From contig JABYQQ010000011.1 of the NCBI GenBank assembly GCA_022605405.1, forward strand, positions 682,001-746,000: DNA of 64,000 bases. The letters run 5' to 3'. Positions 30,533 to 42,897 of the stretch are shown here, in pieces. Below the pieces are notes generated by a model, which made no database searches, was not told where the DNA came from, and saw only the letters and a program-made list of their open reading frames with translations. The number at the start of each line of letters is the position of its first letter. The stretch's first letter is position 1. The DNA comes from Earliella scabrosa (taxonomy: Eukaryota; Basidiomycota; Agaricomycetes; Polyporales; Polyporaceae). Position numbers and translations under genes: made by a program.

Positions 30533-32718
30533 GGCAGCATGTGGCACCGCGGCGGAGGTAAGTACTACCATATCGTACACGAGATACTATGGATCTCGGG
30601 GGCTTTTGCGAGCTCCGGGGGTTTTGTGACCACGTCGGCCGCATATGGTGCATGGCGCGTCGTCGAGCAGGTATGTTTGACGGCGTCTGCGCGGATAGAC
30701 CCGCTAGACTTTGATGGTCGGGCGGGCCCGCAATACAGTCGCGATTGCCGGTGAGAGCGCACGATGCGCTCTGCTGCACTCCTGAGAAGACCGAGACGGG
30801 ACCCGGGGGGTGGTGTGCTCGACGTCTGCGGATTTCGTCAGACTTTTGGGAGCACAAGACACTAGTGGTTAAGCGAAGCAGCACCGGCTGACAGACGATG
30901 GTGCGTTGTCGTTTTCCGTGAGCGGTGGTTGGTCGATACTGATGTGCATGACGGTGACGCATGACCAGGTTGGATAGCCACGATGCGCCGTAAGCGACGC
31001 TTAGCCACGCATCGGGATCGTGCGAGAAACCTGCACTCAGGGATAGCGTCGCCCATTCAAATATAGCTGGGCTGGAAAACGCTGGACAGTGGAAACCAAG
31101 AGTCGGGGAACGGCGTCTTAAGATTTCTGCATGCGGAGAGCTGGTCCATTGGACAAGGTTCCGCCGTGGGTTGGTAGGAGTTTAGCACTGATTGTAGCCA
31201 GCCAAGCACAGAAGCACATATGTAGCTGCATTGCGACTGGGAGTATGAAGGCTGCTGTCTGCTCTGATTCAGGGACGTTGGCATTCATCGACGTGCACAT
31301 TCAGAGAACCATGGCGCGTGATTCACCTAGAGGCAGCTGTGTGAAGCGGTTACATTGGTACAGACCCATGTGTTCCTCATCTGACACCCCATTCCTGGGT
31401 CGACCGACTGTTGTATGCTGAAGGCTGTCAATAAAATCCAGGGATCGAAGGAGGCGATTACGGACAGCTCGGTGGATTTGCTCCAAGTTGAGCACTAGGT
31501 GAGCCATCGTGACTCGGGTTGCACCCCTCCTTGAAGTCAAGCATGTGAGCCTACGCAGTCCATAACAGTCACTGCTACATCATCGTTGCCTACCAGTGCT
31601 GTATATAGTTCAGAAACACACGCCTACAGTTACGCCAGTCATGGATCTGGAATGACCGAGATGCCCGACAGGAATCGCAGTCCCAGTTCCTTCGACATCG
31701 CGACGCTGCCTTCGCTACGAGGACGTCAACATCATGTATAGCAATGATCCATGGGTCAGTCCGGAAGCGAAGGGTGGTACTTACGGAATCTGACACATAG
31801 CAGCTCCCATTCCTTTCACCTGTCATTCAGGCCAACGAGGATGAAGGTTCGGGCATGACTCTCGCTGCGTCATCTAAGCATCGTCGGCTTCTAGCCTTCT
31901 CGCTTGCTTTGGCAGCGTGCAGCATGCGCGCTTCCGTCGATCGAGCCGATTTGTGAACTCGCTAGCTGGGATACCCGAGTCGGGCACCCATCGCGTAGAG
32001 ACCATGACTCCCAATGCCTGTGTTCTTCAACGTGTCGGTCGTGCCATTGTCATACCGGAGTCGTCCAATGATAGACCTATCTCGTCACGTCAGCCTATGT
32101 TGATTATGTGTCTGGTTAGATGTACAGAATCACTACTTCAGCTGACATGCTAATGACAACACGCTGAAGGACTAGGACTTACTTAGGAGTAACTTGAAAT
32201 CATGGTAATCGCCCCAGTGAGCAATTGGGACTCTAGTCCGTGAGCACTGGAACAGTCAAGAATGCTGACTAGAACTACAACACTGGGTTCAATGTCATGT
32301 AGCTCGTTCACCGGCGGGAAGAATGCGTATATTTACTCACTTTGAGCGTACTGATGTTGACAGCGTCCCTCGTCGTTGACCAGCCACTGCTCCGAGTGCT
32401 GACGGCAGTTGGATCTGCACATGCTAATCAGTTGCTCAGGCCCCTTATAACTCACTTTATGTGCTGTGGTGTGTGTTACATCCTTCGCATTACGGTCCTG
32501 GACCTCAGAGGAGGGATAGCACCTTAAGCGGAGCCGGCGGTATATGTATAGCGTGCTCTAGCCTCTGCCAGGGTCGGTCCCGAATGTCAAGGAACTGGAT
32601 TGATGTAGCCTCATCATACTATCAGGCACGCTACAAGGGTGAAACATACAGTAGTTCCGCCGGCCGCCGCCGTGGACCGTGGTAACTTCGGGGCTCTTCT
32701 CCGGAGTGCTCAAATACA

Positions 32719-32787
32719 AGCCTCACTCAATTCTTACATTATAATTTTCGGGCGGGCGCTTTACAGAGCTCGGGGTGATTGGCGAGC
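32719..32787 (+). repeat. Left terminal inverted repeat of the MITE
   Basis: A 69-bp arm beginning AGCCTCACTC; it pairs with 32987-33055 with about seven mismatches. Confidence 0.85.
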
Positions 32788-32986
32788 GAGCCCCAAGCAC
32801 CAGCTGCGCCCACAACTTTTGGCTTCTTCCCCTCTGTGTCCTCCTGAGCATGGCCGTGAGCTCTCTCAATGTCAGCCGCAAAGAAATGCACTAGTGGTGC
32901 TGCATGGACAACGGGCAATAACCCACAGAGGAGGGAGCGGAGGAGGTGTTCGTGCAGGACATTCGCGATCGCGTCCCGCCGCTTGT

Positions 32987-33055
32987 GCTCGCTAATCTTC
33001 CCGAGCTCTGCAAAGCGCCCGCCCCAAAATTATAATATCAGAATTGAGTGAGGCT
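32987..33055 (-). repeat. Right terminal inverted repeat of the MITE
   Basis: Reverse-complement partner of 32719-32787, ending GAGTGAGGCT and followed by ACA. Confidence 0.85.
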
Positions 33056-34003
33056 ACAGGAAATACAGGGAAGGTTCAGGGTGAGTGCCACTGGTCGTCC
33101 CCCGCTTGCCACCGGAGGTTTGATGTCTTTCCGTTGTCGCTGCCGCAGGTGGCACCGTTCTGAACGTTCAGGCGCAAGATTGTGGATTCAGATGAGGAAG
33201 TGCACCTACCTAGAAATGGGTTCTTACTGTCAGAATGGTGATGGACGGCGCCAAGTGTCAACGTTGAACGGTGGTGCGGTGGTTTCATCTTCTCTCCCTC
33301 TTGTCCATGTGGCGTGTGGACGGCGACCGACGCCTTCGCCGTCCCCGACCATGCTGCACCCCGTTCATGGCCGCCGGCCGGAAGCGGGGTAGCCTAGGTG
33401 ATATCGCAGAAGGTGATGCGAGAACGTGGCCGGTGTCCAAGTTGGGAAAAGCCGAGGCGCTCGCTGGGAACTTGGCACGTTTTCCGTCCGCTAGCGAGTC
33501 CGTGCCTTCCACCACCGATGCGACGGTGAGACTCCCTGGCCCGCTTTCCTTTCCCCACCACCTTCCATCCGTCTCGACGTCGACCACGACGACGCGTGCG
33601 CACCTCTTGCTCCCCTTCGACCCCCGGAGCGCGCGCATGCCGTATGGGCGGCTCGAGACAATAGGATACCCTCTTCTGGCAACGCTCGCTTACCCGCAAT
33701 TTACGACGATACCCCCCAAGTTCCCTCCCGACTTCTCGTACGTGCCTTCTGTCCTTGTACTTCCTTGACAGCTCCTGACCAGGTCTCTTTGCCGACTACC
33801 AGCTCGCCGCCCTGGACCTCGACTCTCGCGTACTCACGCCCGTCCCTCTTTGGGCAATCGCCGCTCGTGCTTCAAGACAAATAGGAGGAGGGTTTTCGTT
33901 TTAGGCGCTACGTAAGTGTCGCACCTCTGTCTCCATGCCATCCGTCCGTCTTTCGTCCGCGTCGGGGACGCTCGCTGGCATGATGGTGCGCCTCGCCAAC
34001 GGC

Positions 34004-34285
34004 AATTGTGTCAGAAAAGGGGAGGAGGGGGAGCGTTTTGCCTCGGTGCGATGTCATTTTGCGTTTTGCCTTCAACGTCAATATTGATACCACGTCGGTC
34101 ACCATGCACTTTTGTGCCCGTTTCCATTCGCGTTGCGCTCGTCCATGACATACGAGTAGTCGAGTGTGTCATTTAGGACTGAGACAGCGGCGGTTTGGGC
34201 TTGGTGTCGTGTCGTTTTACGTTTTGCCTTCAATATCAAAGTTGCTTGATATCACGTCGATCGCTCTTGTTTTGCTCCCCCCTAT
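34004..34285 (+). repeat. Diverged tandem direct repeat, unit about 158 bp
   Basis: Two copies (about 34004-34125 and 34164-34285) share TGTGTCA near their start and a core reading GTTTTGCCTTCAA, followed by a TTGATA-CACGTCG block. The core is about 75% alike by eye over some 75 bp. The repeat lies 320-600 bp upstream of the ATG at 34606, in a likely promoter or leader. Confidence 0.55.
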
Positions 34286-34605
34286 TTCCTCACCTGGTAC
34301 ACCATGCTGCTTGTGGCTAGCTGGTGTGCTGAGCACTGGTGCTATCCTTCACTTTGTTTGTCAGCATCTCTTCATTTGCCTTCGTTGCTGTGCCGATGAC
34401 TTTGCCACGTTCTACGCGTCGATCTATGCTTCGTACAATGCACGAGGCATCTGTTGCAGCTTCCTGCGCTGCGCGTGAATGCCATGTGAAAGTGGCGAGC
34501 ACTTGGACCTCGTAGTGCTTTGGCTTCGTAGTTGTGTCGATCATCTTGCTCCATCGCCCCGTCTTCCTGAGCTGTCCGCTAACTCGTGCATCTTTACAGA
34601 GCAAT

Positions 34606-37494
34606 ATGGCCTCCGAAACGCGAGGGCGCGACAAGCGCCCCGCTGTCCCCGTTCTGCTCGAGTCTTTCCCCGTTCCGCCATCCTTCATTCCTCCTTCGCC
34701 CCTACACTCCGGCAATCCCTCGTCTCCCTTGCCCCGCTCTACTTCACCGCTCCCTTCCCCGGTTCCCTCACCCCAATTCAAGCTCCCGCCCTTTGCACCA
34801 CCCTCGTCACCTCTACCGCCTGTTCCCGGTCCATCTCCGATCAGCGAGCATGAGACGCTGATGTTTATCACTGCCGCCCGCTCGCGCCGTGCGTCCAAAA
34901 TGTCCCTTGCATCCGTCTCCAGCAATTCGCAGCGCGATTCTATCATCAGCGCGAGCGGCAGCAGCGTCCCGTCACTTTCACCTTCCACCAGCGCCACCCC
35001 CTACGACTCGTCCCGTTCCATCCGATCATATTCGTCAAGTAGCTCATTGTCCGTCCCGGCACCGCGCCATGTGGATCGCTCGCCAGTGATTCAGCCTCGT
35101 ATCGCGGAAGAAGACGCCGCGGACCTGACGCGGATGTCTCTCGACGAGATCTCGATGCACTCGCCACTGCCCGAGCACCTCAGCGACGATGAGAAGGTAC
35201 TCGACATCGGCATCTCGCGCCGGAGGCCAAGGCACGACCCCCGAGACTCTATATCCTCGGTGGACATCAGCGAGATCCCGCCTCTGCGCGACGATGAGAC
35301 AGACATGGAAGCGCCTATATCGGCACCTGCGGAATCCGACTCTACACCGACACTTGCCTCAATACCGGGCACCCGCAGGTCCACATCTAGTTCGGGTTCA
35401 GGTCACAAGGTGCGCCGCTCCGTGGACAAGGCCCTTCCTCCTATTCCTCCAGCACCCACAACACAGCCACCGCCGCCGCCTTCCTCCCAAACGCCATCCT
35501 GGCTTGCCCGTTCGAAATCCCAACCAAAGCCCAAGCCCCAGCGGTCCGGAAGCCCCGATATCGAGGAAATCCTCGCTACCACGCCGCGCCCGCGACGCAA
35601 GTCGTCGCACGGCTCCGAGCTTCGTTCTCGCTCAACGTCACGCTCAGCACGTAGTCTGAAGCGGCGACCGAGCGGTTATGGTCAGGAAGTACGCTCTGCA
35701 CCCGCCTCCCGTCGGACTAGTGCGGTGAGCGCTGGACGTCGAACAAGCGCACCGTCTTCGCAAGCTCGTGGGCGGATGCCGTCGCGGCCAGAGTCTCCCA
35801 GCGAGCTGGCATATGAGACCACTGCGATGGCAGAGGAGAAATGGGACGAGGACTCGTTCGTGTCGGACTACGGCGTGCCGGTCGACGAGACGGGGACGCC
35901 GTTCGACATGCTCGATGGGGACGAGGAGGCGCGGCTGGACAGAGAACTCGATGGTGATGGCAGCGACTCGGATTCTAGCCTCGATCTGCACACTCCACTT
36001 CCGTACGTCGCACAGGCTCATTTACACGCTTTTTGGAAGCTCGGTTACTCACTCAGAACGAACAGGCAACTGATGGTGAGGGATGGTCTCCTGTCCCCGA
36101 ACTCGAAGCTCGTCTCAGCTTCGCGGAACACGACGCCGCTGCCTGGAGATCGGCCAGGAAGTGTGTTCAGTGTGGCATCCACTGGTGCGTCGCCATGTTT
36201 GTGGATATGTGTCCCTATGTGACTCAGTGGTCGTGTTTCAGTGGGATCTGTGATGACGAAGAACGGGCTGTTCAAGGACGAACGCGACACGTTCAAGCGC
36301 CGCGTGCGGCATCGCGATGGCAGGCTCCTCCGCGGTGGTATCGGTCTTACGACTGGTCTCGGCTGGAGCGACAGTGAGGATGAAGATGCGCCAGCACCTC
36401 TGGTTCGTAAACTGTCCTCGCAGTCACTCAGGATGCGCGCTGCGTCCTCTGGCTCGCTTCGCAGCGTGAACTCGGTTACACGTTCCTACGGCGAGCACAT
36501 GTCGGACAGCCGTATGGAAGAGTTCGGCATGCTTCCCAAGCCGCCGCGCTCACTTCCCCCTACATCATGGCACAGGCCACGACATGGATCCGGTCTCGAC
36601 CGTCGAACAAGTACGAGTAGCTCGCTCTCGAGCGAATCTGCGGCCTCGACACTGTCGCGGGCGTTCTCCAGGACGTCTGTGACTTCTCATCGGTCGGCCC
36701 CTGCATCACTCAATCGGCGCGGAGTTGAGACTACGTCGTTGAACACGCACTCGCTCGGCCATATCCACGAGGGCGATGAGATGGGCTTCAACACCCCGTC
36801 TACGTCGTCCTCGACTGCCAGTCTCGTCACGCCCGTCACCCCGGCAGACTCCCCCTCGCAAGGCAGAGCAAGTCTCGGTTCCCTCGGCTCAAAGAGAATG
36901 CCTGCAAAACTCGACCTTCTGAGCATCAACAACCTCAGTCCTCAGAACGTCGTTTGCCTGAACTCCCCGAACCAGCTCTCTAGCGGTCAGCCGTCGCCAG
37001 CATTGTCTACGTCAACGACACGATCCGTCACCGTACCACGACCACTCCGCCTCCCGCAAACACAGGGTAGTCTCCGCATGTCTTCTGGCGATGCGACGTC
37101 CACTCGCACATCCCTTTCCTCGAGCACGGGCCCCTCAACCACGCCGCCGTCAACTATCCGTCGTATGCCCTCCCAGGGACTACGGCAACCGCAGTCAGGT
37201 CTGGCACCGCCGTCGTCCACTCGGGCCCTCGCCATCGCTACCAGTGCCCCTCCGCAGGACGGCGTCTCGTTCCCTTCACGGTCGCCGGTCAAGCCCTCCC
37301 CCGTTACGCGCAGCTCGTCGGCGAACGCGGTGTCCTCGGGCGCCACCAAACTCAGACCGAGGACGGGTACGGGCATGGTGTACCGCACAAGCCCCAACAC
37401 GCCGGTTGCGCCTACGCCGGCGGCGCCGGTTGTCCGCCCGACCATGATGCGAATGCCGAGCTCTACGTCACTCCGGTCGAAGGTCGCGACATGA
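34606..37494 (+). CDS. Large Ser/Pro-rich, probably disordered protein
   Basis: Exons 34606-36002, 36066-36184 and 36242-37494 give 922 residues. The protein is dominated by Ser, Pro, Thr and Arg with many basophilic-kinase-like sites (RRxS), proline runs (PPIPPAPTTQPPPPP) and few hydrophobic stretches. One block stands out as folded or conserved: KDERDTFKRRVRHRDGRLL followed by RGGIGLTTGLGWSDSEDED, about residues 517-552. A second acidic segment, WDEDSFVSDYGVPVDETGTP, lies near residue 420. I do not recognise a family; a cytoskeletal or cell-polarity scaffold would fit the composition, but this is a guess. Intron 1 (63 nt) keeps the frame open if retained. The frame is also open upstream to 34534, but no second ATG gives a better start. 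Confidence 0.75.
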
Positions 37495-38744
37495 TCGTTA
37501 CGAGATGCGGGCGGCCTGGAGGTGTCCTGCGTGCGAAGCCCTGGGTGCAGCTTCCTAGAAACATACCATACAATAGTGAGTATTCCGCCGTCCTGAGTTC
37601 TGGCGTGCGTGTGCGAGTAGGGTGTAGGAGTATTGCCGTTGCCAGTTCCGCTACCACCACCAACCCCCCCGTTACCCCGCCGCTCCCGCATTTTAGTTTA
37701 CCTACTTAGCTGATTGCTGGCGCCCTCCCACGTTGTTGGGTCCAGCGCCACGCTCTTCCGTTACACGCTTACATCTGCCCCTCCTCGCTTGTTCGTTCAC
37801 GGGCCTCGGGTTACAATTTTGGAACTTCTTGGATGTAGATGTCGCCCGTTCATGTGTGTCCACCCGTCTGTCGTTAAATAGTACGCCGTGCAGCCGTTCG
37901 CCACTGCCCACCCTTGTTCTCGAGTATATACACTGTCGCTCCTTACACAACGTTACAACGTTGCCACGTTACCACTGCCCGCAACCGCTGTTTGTACACC
38001 CCCTGTTATTGTAGGATCGGATTTATTCCATGGTTTCCACTCCCGGTGCGCGCGTCTGCGGTTAAGCGTCAGCTTAATGGCCTCGAGGCTCGGAAGTCTC
38101 GCGCCCCTGTCATCTGGGCTCGAGTTACCGAGAGAAGCAGGACGACTTCGAACGATTAATGGGCTACAGCCATCGGTGATCGGCGTACGCGGTCTACACG
38201 CTCAGGGCTCAGCACAATGAATGCATGGCGAGGAAGGCGATCTCCGAGTCCGGCACGATGGGCGGAACGGGGGCGCCCTGAACAACCCTGAACGCGTAGA
38301 CGACACGCCGGAGAGCTTCGGCGAGGTTGTGGAAGCATGCTATGCGTAACTTGCTATCTCGATGAGGCAACACTATGTTCTACAAGTACGTCTAGCCACG
38401 TGGGTATCACGGTGGCCCGCTTTCCTCTCGTTCCATCCATTGCGATGTTGACGTTGAGAACTCAAGTGTCAGTGATGCCATGAGAAGGCGGACCCCAAGA
38501 ACGTTCTTCCCTCATCATGCACGCTCCAATTTCGTGCTGCACTCAAGGAGGTTGGAGAGATGAATCGTCATTGGAGGCTGCTGGGATGTCTAGTACAACA
38601 ACAAACAACAGCGCAGAAGGACCGTATGGGGTCGTCAACGTCATGAGTAGCCAGATACAGAAGAGACGTGGCAGGATGTACTGTAGGAGGACGCAATAGG
38701 GAGAACATACGGAAGTACACGAGCGTACACTACGAGCGAACGGT
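37495..38744. other. Convergent 3' region
   Basis: 1.25 kb between the stops of the Ser/Pro-rich gene and the minus-strand transporter. Both 3' UTRs should lie here. No additional gene is supported; open frames are short and unrelated to known families. Confidence 0.4.
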
Positions 38745-40931
38745 TCACTTCTTCTCGTCGAAGCGACCCTCGGCGATCTGGTTGAGGTTGTCCTCTTCGG
38801 CGTCGAGGTGGCGGAACTGGAACCAGAAGATCGTGCCGGCGAGGAAGGCGAGCACGGCCATCGTGCCGTAGTTCCAGATCAGGAGCGGGTCCTCTGAGAG
38901 CACGACGAACGCCTGGCCGATGGCGGCCGAGAGCGCGCTGGCGAAGAGGAAGACGGACATGACGAGCGAGCGCATGTTCTTCGGCGCCTTGGTGAACGCG
39001 TACTCGAGACCGGTGATGGACGCGAAGATCTCGGAGAACGCGACGAGCACGTACGACGGCGTCTGGATCCAGACATTGAGCGTGGACGTGATTGGGTTCC
39101 CGTCCGCGTCTCTGCACGTCGCGACGTGGTTCCCGCACGGGTTGTTCTTGTAGATGAAGTACTGGACAACGGCCGTCCAGATCATCGCCGTGGAGCCGAG
39201 GTAAAAGCCCATGGTCATGCGCTTGATGGGGGTGAAGCGGATGCCAGCACGGCGGAGGGCGGGGTAGACGAAGATGTCGCAGATGGGGATGAAGATGATG
39301 AGGGTGATGGGGTTGAGGTTGGAGAGGATGTCGTTCGGGAGGCCGCCGGTGACCATGGTGGCGGCCTGCGACGTCAAGTTGTTGTTGAGCTGGTTGTACG
39401 TGAACCCTGATGCGGAGGTCAGTGCGGTCCGCGGCATCACAAAGAGAGCAACGCACAGTAGACGGGGAACCACAGGAAGACCTTGCACGCCCTGAAGCCA
39501 CGCTTCACCTCCTCAAGCCAGTGGTCATCGAAGGTCATCCACGACGGGCGGTCCTCCGCCTGGTAGTGACTAGGCTTGGCAGTGTCCCAGAAGTCGGGTG
39601 CCCGCATGTTCTTGATGGTCTTGACAGGGTTCACCGACCACTTGCCCTTCATTGCTTGACGCAGGATGCGGAGCGCGGTGGAGAGCACGGAGCCCTTGGG
39701 AGGAGATGTCGTGTACATGTTGCGTCCAGCCCAAAGGATGATAGGGCAGATGAGGAAGACGAGGGTGGGCAGCGTAAACGCAAGGTAGAAGCCCACATAC
39801 TGATGTAACAGACGCGGTCAGCACGGGCAAAGCTACTCCATTTCGAAGCCAGGCGACGTACCATCTCGGAGTACACCATCGTGATCTGGCCGACCAACGC
39901 ACCGACGTTGATGAAGAGGTAGAAGTACATGTAGATCTTCTGCGTGGTCATGATGGGGTCGACGATGACACGCTCGCCCGACTTCGTGTGGCCGATGAAC
40001 AATTTGTAGCGCTTGTACTGCTCAGCGACGAGCGGCGAGATGTTCGCCTTGAAACCGCCAGTACCGACACCCATAACGATGATTGCGATGATGAAGCACG
40101 GAAGCGCGGCATTGGGACGCTCGATGACGCCGGGGACGGAGGAGATGATAAGCAGCACATGACCGACCATGGCAATTGCAACCGCGACGCTGACAGTCTT
40201 GTAACGACCCCAGCGCGTGTCGGCAATGTACGCACCGAAAAGGGGAATGACATAGACCCTGCACACGACCGCCATCAGACCTTCGCTGAAGATCGCGCTA
40301 GAGCCGATATGTGAGACGTACCAGAAGGTGTTGAACATGCCAAGACCCGTCGAGGCGCGCTGGCCGAGACCAAGAGCACCGGGTTGCTGAAGATCCGCGC
40401 CGGTCTTCGACCCCGGAGGGAGAGGCTGTTGGATGAAGTTGGTCTGTAGGACGCGAAAACGGTCGTCAGCATGACAGCCCAGAGGTGAAAAGGTCTGTCC
40501 GGTGCGGTAGCAACGCCGTAGTCGGCGAGTCCAACGAGGCACACGACCGACTCCGGTGCCGAGCGGAGTAAATGAGGGAGCGCGAGTACTCACGAAGACA
40601 ACCGTGGAACCGTAGTACGAAAACCGCTCCGCGAGCTCACAAGCAGCGATCACTGAACGTGCGTACCGTATCCAGTCAGCATCTTCGAGCACGAGCATGG
40701 CAGTCAGAGCAACTCACAGTACGCGCTCCATGGGATCTTGTCCGAGACGCGACGGAGGGTCTTCTTCTCGTCCTCGGTGGGGAACTCAAGGCCGTCGTGA
40801 ATGCCGTCGAGATCCTCCTCAGTAGAGGCGCGCGACTCGGGCCTGATGCCCTTTTTCTCCAACTCGAGCTCGTCGCGCTTGGCCTCTGCAAGGCCGGCGA
40901 TGATGTCTTTGTCTGCGTCAAGTCCGGCCAT
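38745..40931 (-). CDS. PTR2: PTR2-type proton-coupled peptide transporter (POT family)
   Basis: Exons 40931-40718, 40652-40594, 40443-40322, 40258-39862, 39799-39457 and 39406-38745 give 598 residues, the usual size. This is a multi-spanning plasma-membrane carrier for di- and tripeptides driven by the proton gradient. The first POT signature is present as ELAERFSYYG (77-86), followed by the typical basidiomycete FIQQPLPPGSKTGA and the block YVIPLFGAYIADTRWGRYKT. Further landmarks are MGVGTGGFKANISPLVAEQY, IYMYFYLFINVGALVGQ, FPVYWFTYNQLNNNLTSQA and IFASITGLEYAFTKAPKNM. The N-terminal 60 residues are acidic and cytosolic (EEDLDGIHDGLEFPTEDEKK). The tail is short and charged. All introns are GT-AG. 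The start codon is the only ATG in frame before the first block. Confidence 0.95.
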
Positions 40932-41748
40932 AGTTCGCGTGCTGCTCTGCGGATTGAGAGAGTCGGCGCTGGCGGGAGGGAGGACTCGGAGACACGGGAG
41001 GGACCCAGGGAAAGACTCGAGAGTCGGAGGGAAGAGCCTGAGGGCATGATATCGGTCCCGCTGAGGATTTTAAACGAGAGCACATGGGTCGGTCACACCG
41101 TATCGTCCATCCAACCGTCCAAGGACATTCCAAGGCGAACCCAAGCCTATCCTCCCTCCGGGTATCTTGGCGTTTGATCCAGGAACGAGTACGCTTTCTC
41201 TGCCTATCAGACCGACTGACGTTACAAGTTATGGGGACCGGCTTGCTTGTTGAGTTCCATAGGAGGGGGCGGATAGGATGCGAGGCCAGGAGGCCAGCTT
41301 CAGAGGCGGAAGACTTGCCATGGCATTCCGTTTTGTGCGGAGGTCACAGGGTGGCAGGAGCAGCGACCAGCGCCTGTGGTCGTAGAGCGAGATGCACAGC
41401 AATGACGTTTGATAGCGATAGTTTGTGAACATCGTGGTTTCCAACTACGGTCCATTGAGCCTGATCGCGTGATAGCACTCCACGCCGAGTGCGGAGAGCC
41501 AGACAGGGCCGCTCAAGGCTACTAAAGGCCGCTCGGAACAAGTGTGAGGGATCCGGCGATATCAACACGATACCAGGGTCCAGCACTGATAGGTCGGCAA
41601 GGGACAGGCACTTATCGGGCGTACGAAGGATCTCAAGCGAGAAACCAAAGGGAAGATGTGTTAGCGCCAGTGGCAGTGAGGAACACCGTGACCAAGAGCT
41701 CACCGTATTTTCCTCAGGTCTTGTGGCATATGCCGCCATAACTACCTT
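40932..41748. other. Upstream region of the peptide transporter
   Basis: About 0.8 kb with no recognised gene. It should contain the transporter promoter. Short open frames have no family signal. Confidence 0.4.
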
Positions 41749-42897
41749 TCAGTGCTGCAACGGTCTATTGTTGGCCTCGTCCCTGACTTCTTGCGGATCA
41801 TATAGATAGTCGAGTCGCCCAACGGTATCTCGTGGAATGACGGGGTATGTTCTCCAAGCTGCGGTCCGTGACCCATGCGAGGTACCTCGATCGTGCTCCC
41901 AGCTCTGGAGGTTTCGGAGCACTTCAGGCGTCAGTGGCCCATGGGCATCGTCTATGATCGACGAGGCAAATTCTGGCCAGCTGAGGCTGACATTTCCACG
42001 AGGTGTAGGCTTGGGAGCGTATGCGGCGTACACGCGACACCCGGAATGGCTTGAATGAAGTGCCAGCTGCGTTCCTCAGTTGCATGGAGGTATATCAACG
42101 CAAGATGGCGTACCTGATCAATTTCGCAAGTTCGACAATCAAGTGGTCCTCGCTCCAGCTTCCGGTTGAAAGCCTCGCTAGCTTCGCAAGACAGTTGAGG
42201 AGGGAGCTTGACGCAGTCTCGGAATAGACAAATTGAGAGTAGAGGAGGATACGGATACTGTCATGGATAGGAGTGTACAGCAAGTTGGACCGCGCCGCGT
42301 CGCACTCGATGACTCCGCGCGTCTATTATTTCCAGCGCCTAAGCGGTCATCGTCATCCCTCGTCCGAGTCTTCGACGCGTATGCCAGGATGAGACGGCCC
42401 AATCGAAGTCATAAACCACAACACAATGATAGTTCGAAGCGTCTCCCAACTCCACACGCTCATCGCCAACTTCAGCACGGGTCTGTACTAACTCGCGAGT
42501 CGCCCTCATAGTGCGGTGAGATGCCCTCCAGCATCATGCTCTGGATCCGCGGATGCACCGCAAAGATGGGCTCACGGACGAGCGAAAGCCCCTCGAGCTT
42601 CAGGATGCCGCGCGTTGCACGCTCACGTAGCTTCTGCAGGCATCAGCCTCGACACCCATAGTACACGGCCGACCTGAACGGGACCGAGCGGAGGACGACC
42701 GCGCCGCCCAGCGCGACGACGATCTCCCTCAGCCAGTTGCTACACTGGAGGTCGAGTGTATGCAGAGCCGATTGTCGCAAAGAGCGCGTGCCATGCACAA
42801 CTGCGTTCACCTCGTAGGGAGGTATATGTCTCATTACACGTGTCCAGCAGCGCGTCCGCCGTGATCGAAATGAAGTCCATCTAGGCCCGCTCGCCAA
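41749..42897 (-). pseudogene. Possible gene debris, minus strand
   Basis: Several protein-like pieces appear on the minus strand but cannot be joined into one frame. Around 42891-42822 an ATG gives MDFISITADALLDTCNETY. At about 42755-42690 one reads SNWLREIVVALGGAVVLRS, at about 42630-42490 KLRERATRGILKLEGLSL and IQSMMLEGISPHYEGD, and at 42033-41749 a piece ending in WRTYPVIPRDTVGRLDYLY. Codon use in the first three looks coding, but stops and phase shifts separate them. It could be a decayed gene, or a real multi-intron gene that I failed to assemble. No family is recognised. Confidence 0.3.

Larger units (their letters stand above)
32719..33055. mobile_element. MITE-like element with 69-bp terminal inverted repeats
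   Basis: A 337-bp element. Its left end 32719-32787 and right end 32987-33055 are inverted repeats matching at 62 of 69 positions by my count. The outermost bases read AGCCTCACTCAATTCT, and the arms share an ATTATAATTTT patch followed by GGGCGGGCGCTTT. The bases ACA flank both ends (32716-32718 and 33056-33058), compatible with a 3-bp target-site duplication. The interior of about 200 bp has no transposase, so this would be a non-autonomous DNA transposon. The superfamily is not assigned; a 3-bp duplication would fit PIF/Harbinger-like or CACTA-like elements. Confidence 0.85.
30533..34605. other. Gene-free stretch of about 4 kb
   Basis: No gene is recognised. Base composition is more mixed than in the coding regions and ORFs are short. 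The interval contains the MITE-like element at 32719-33055, the diverged direct repeat at about 34004-34285 and, at its right end, the leader and promoter of the Ser/Pro-rich gene. No TATA element stood out. Confidence 0.5.
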
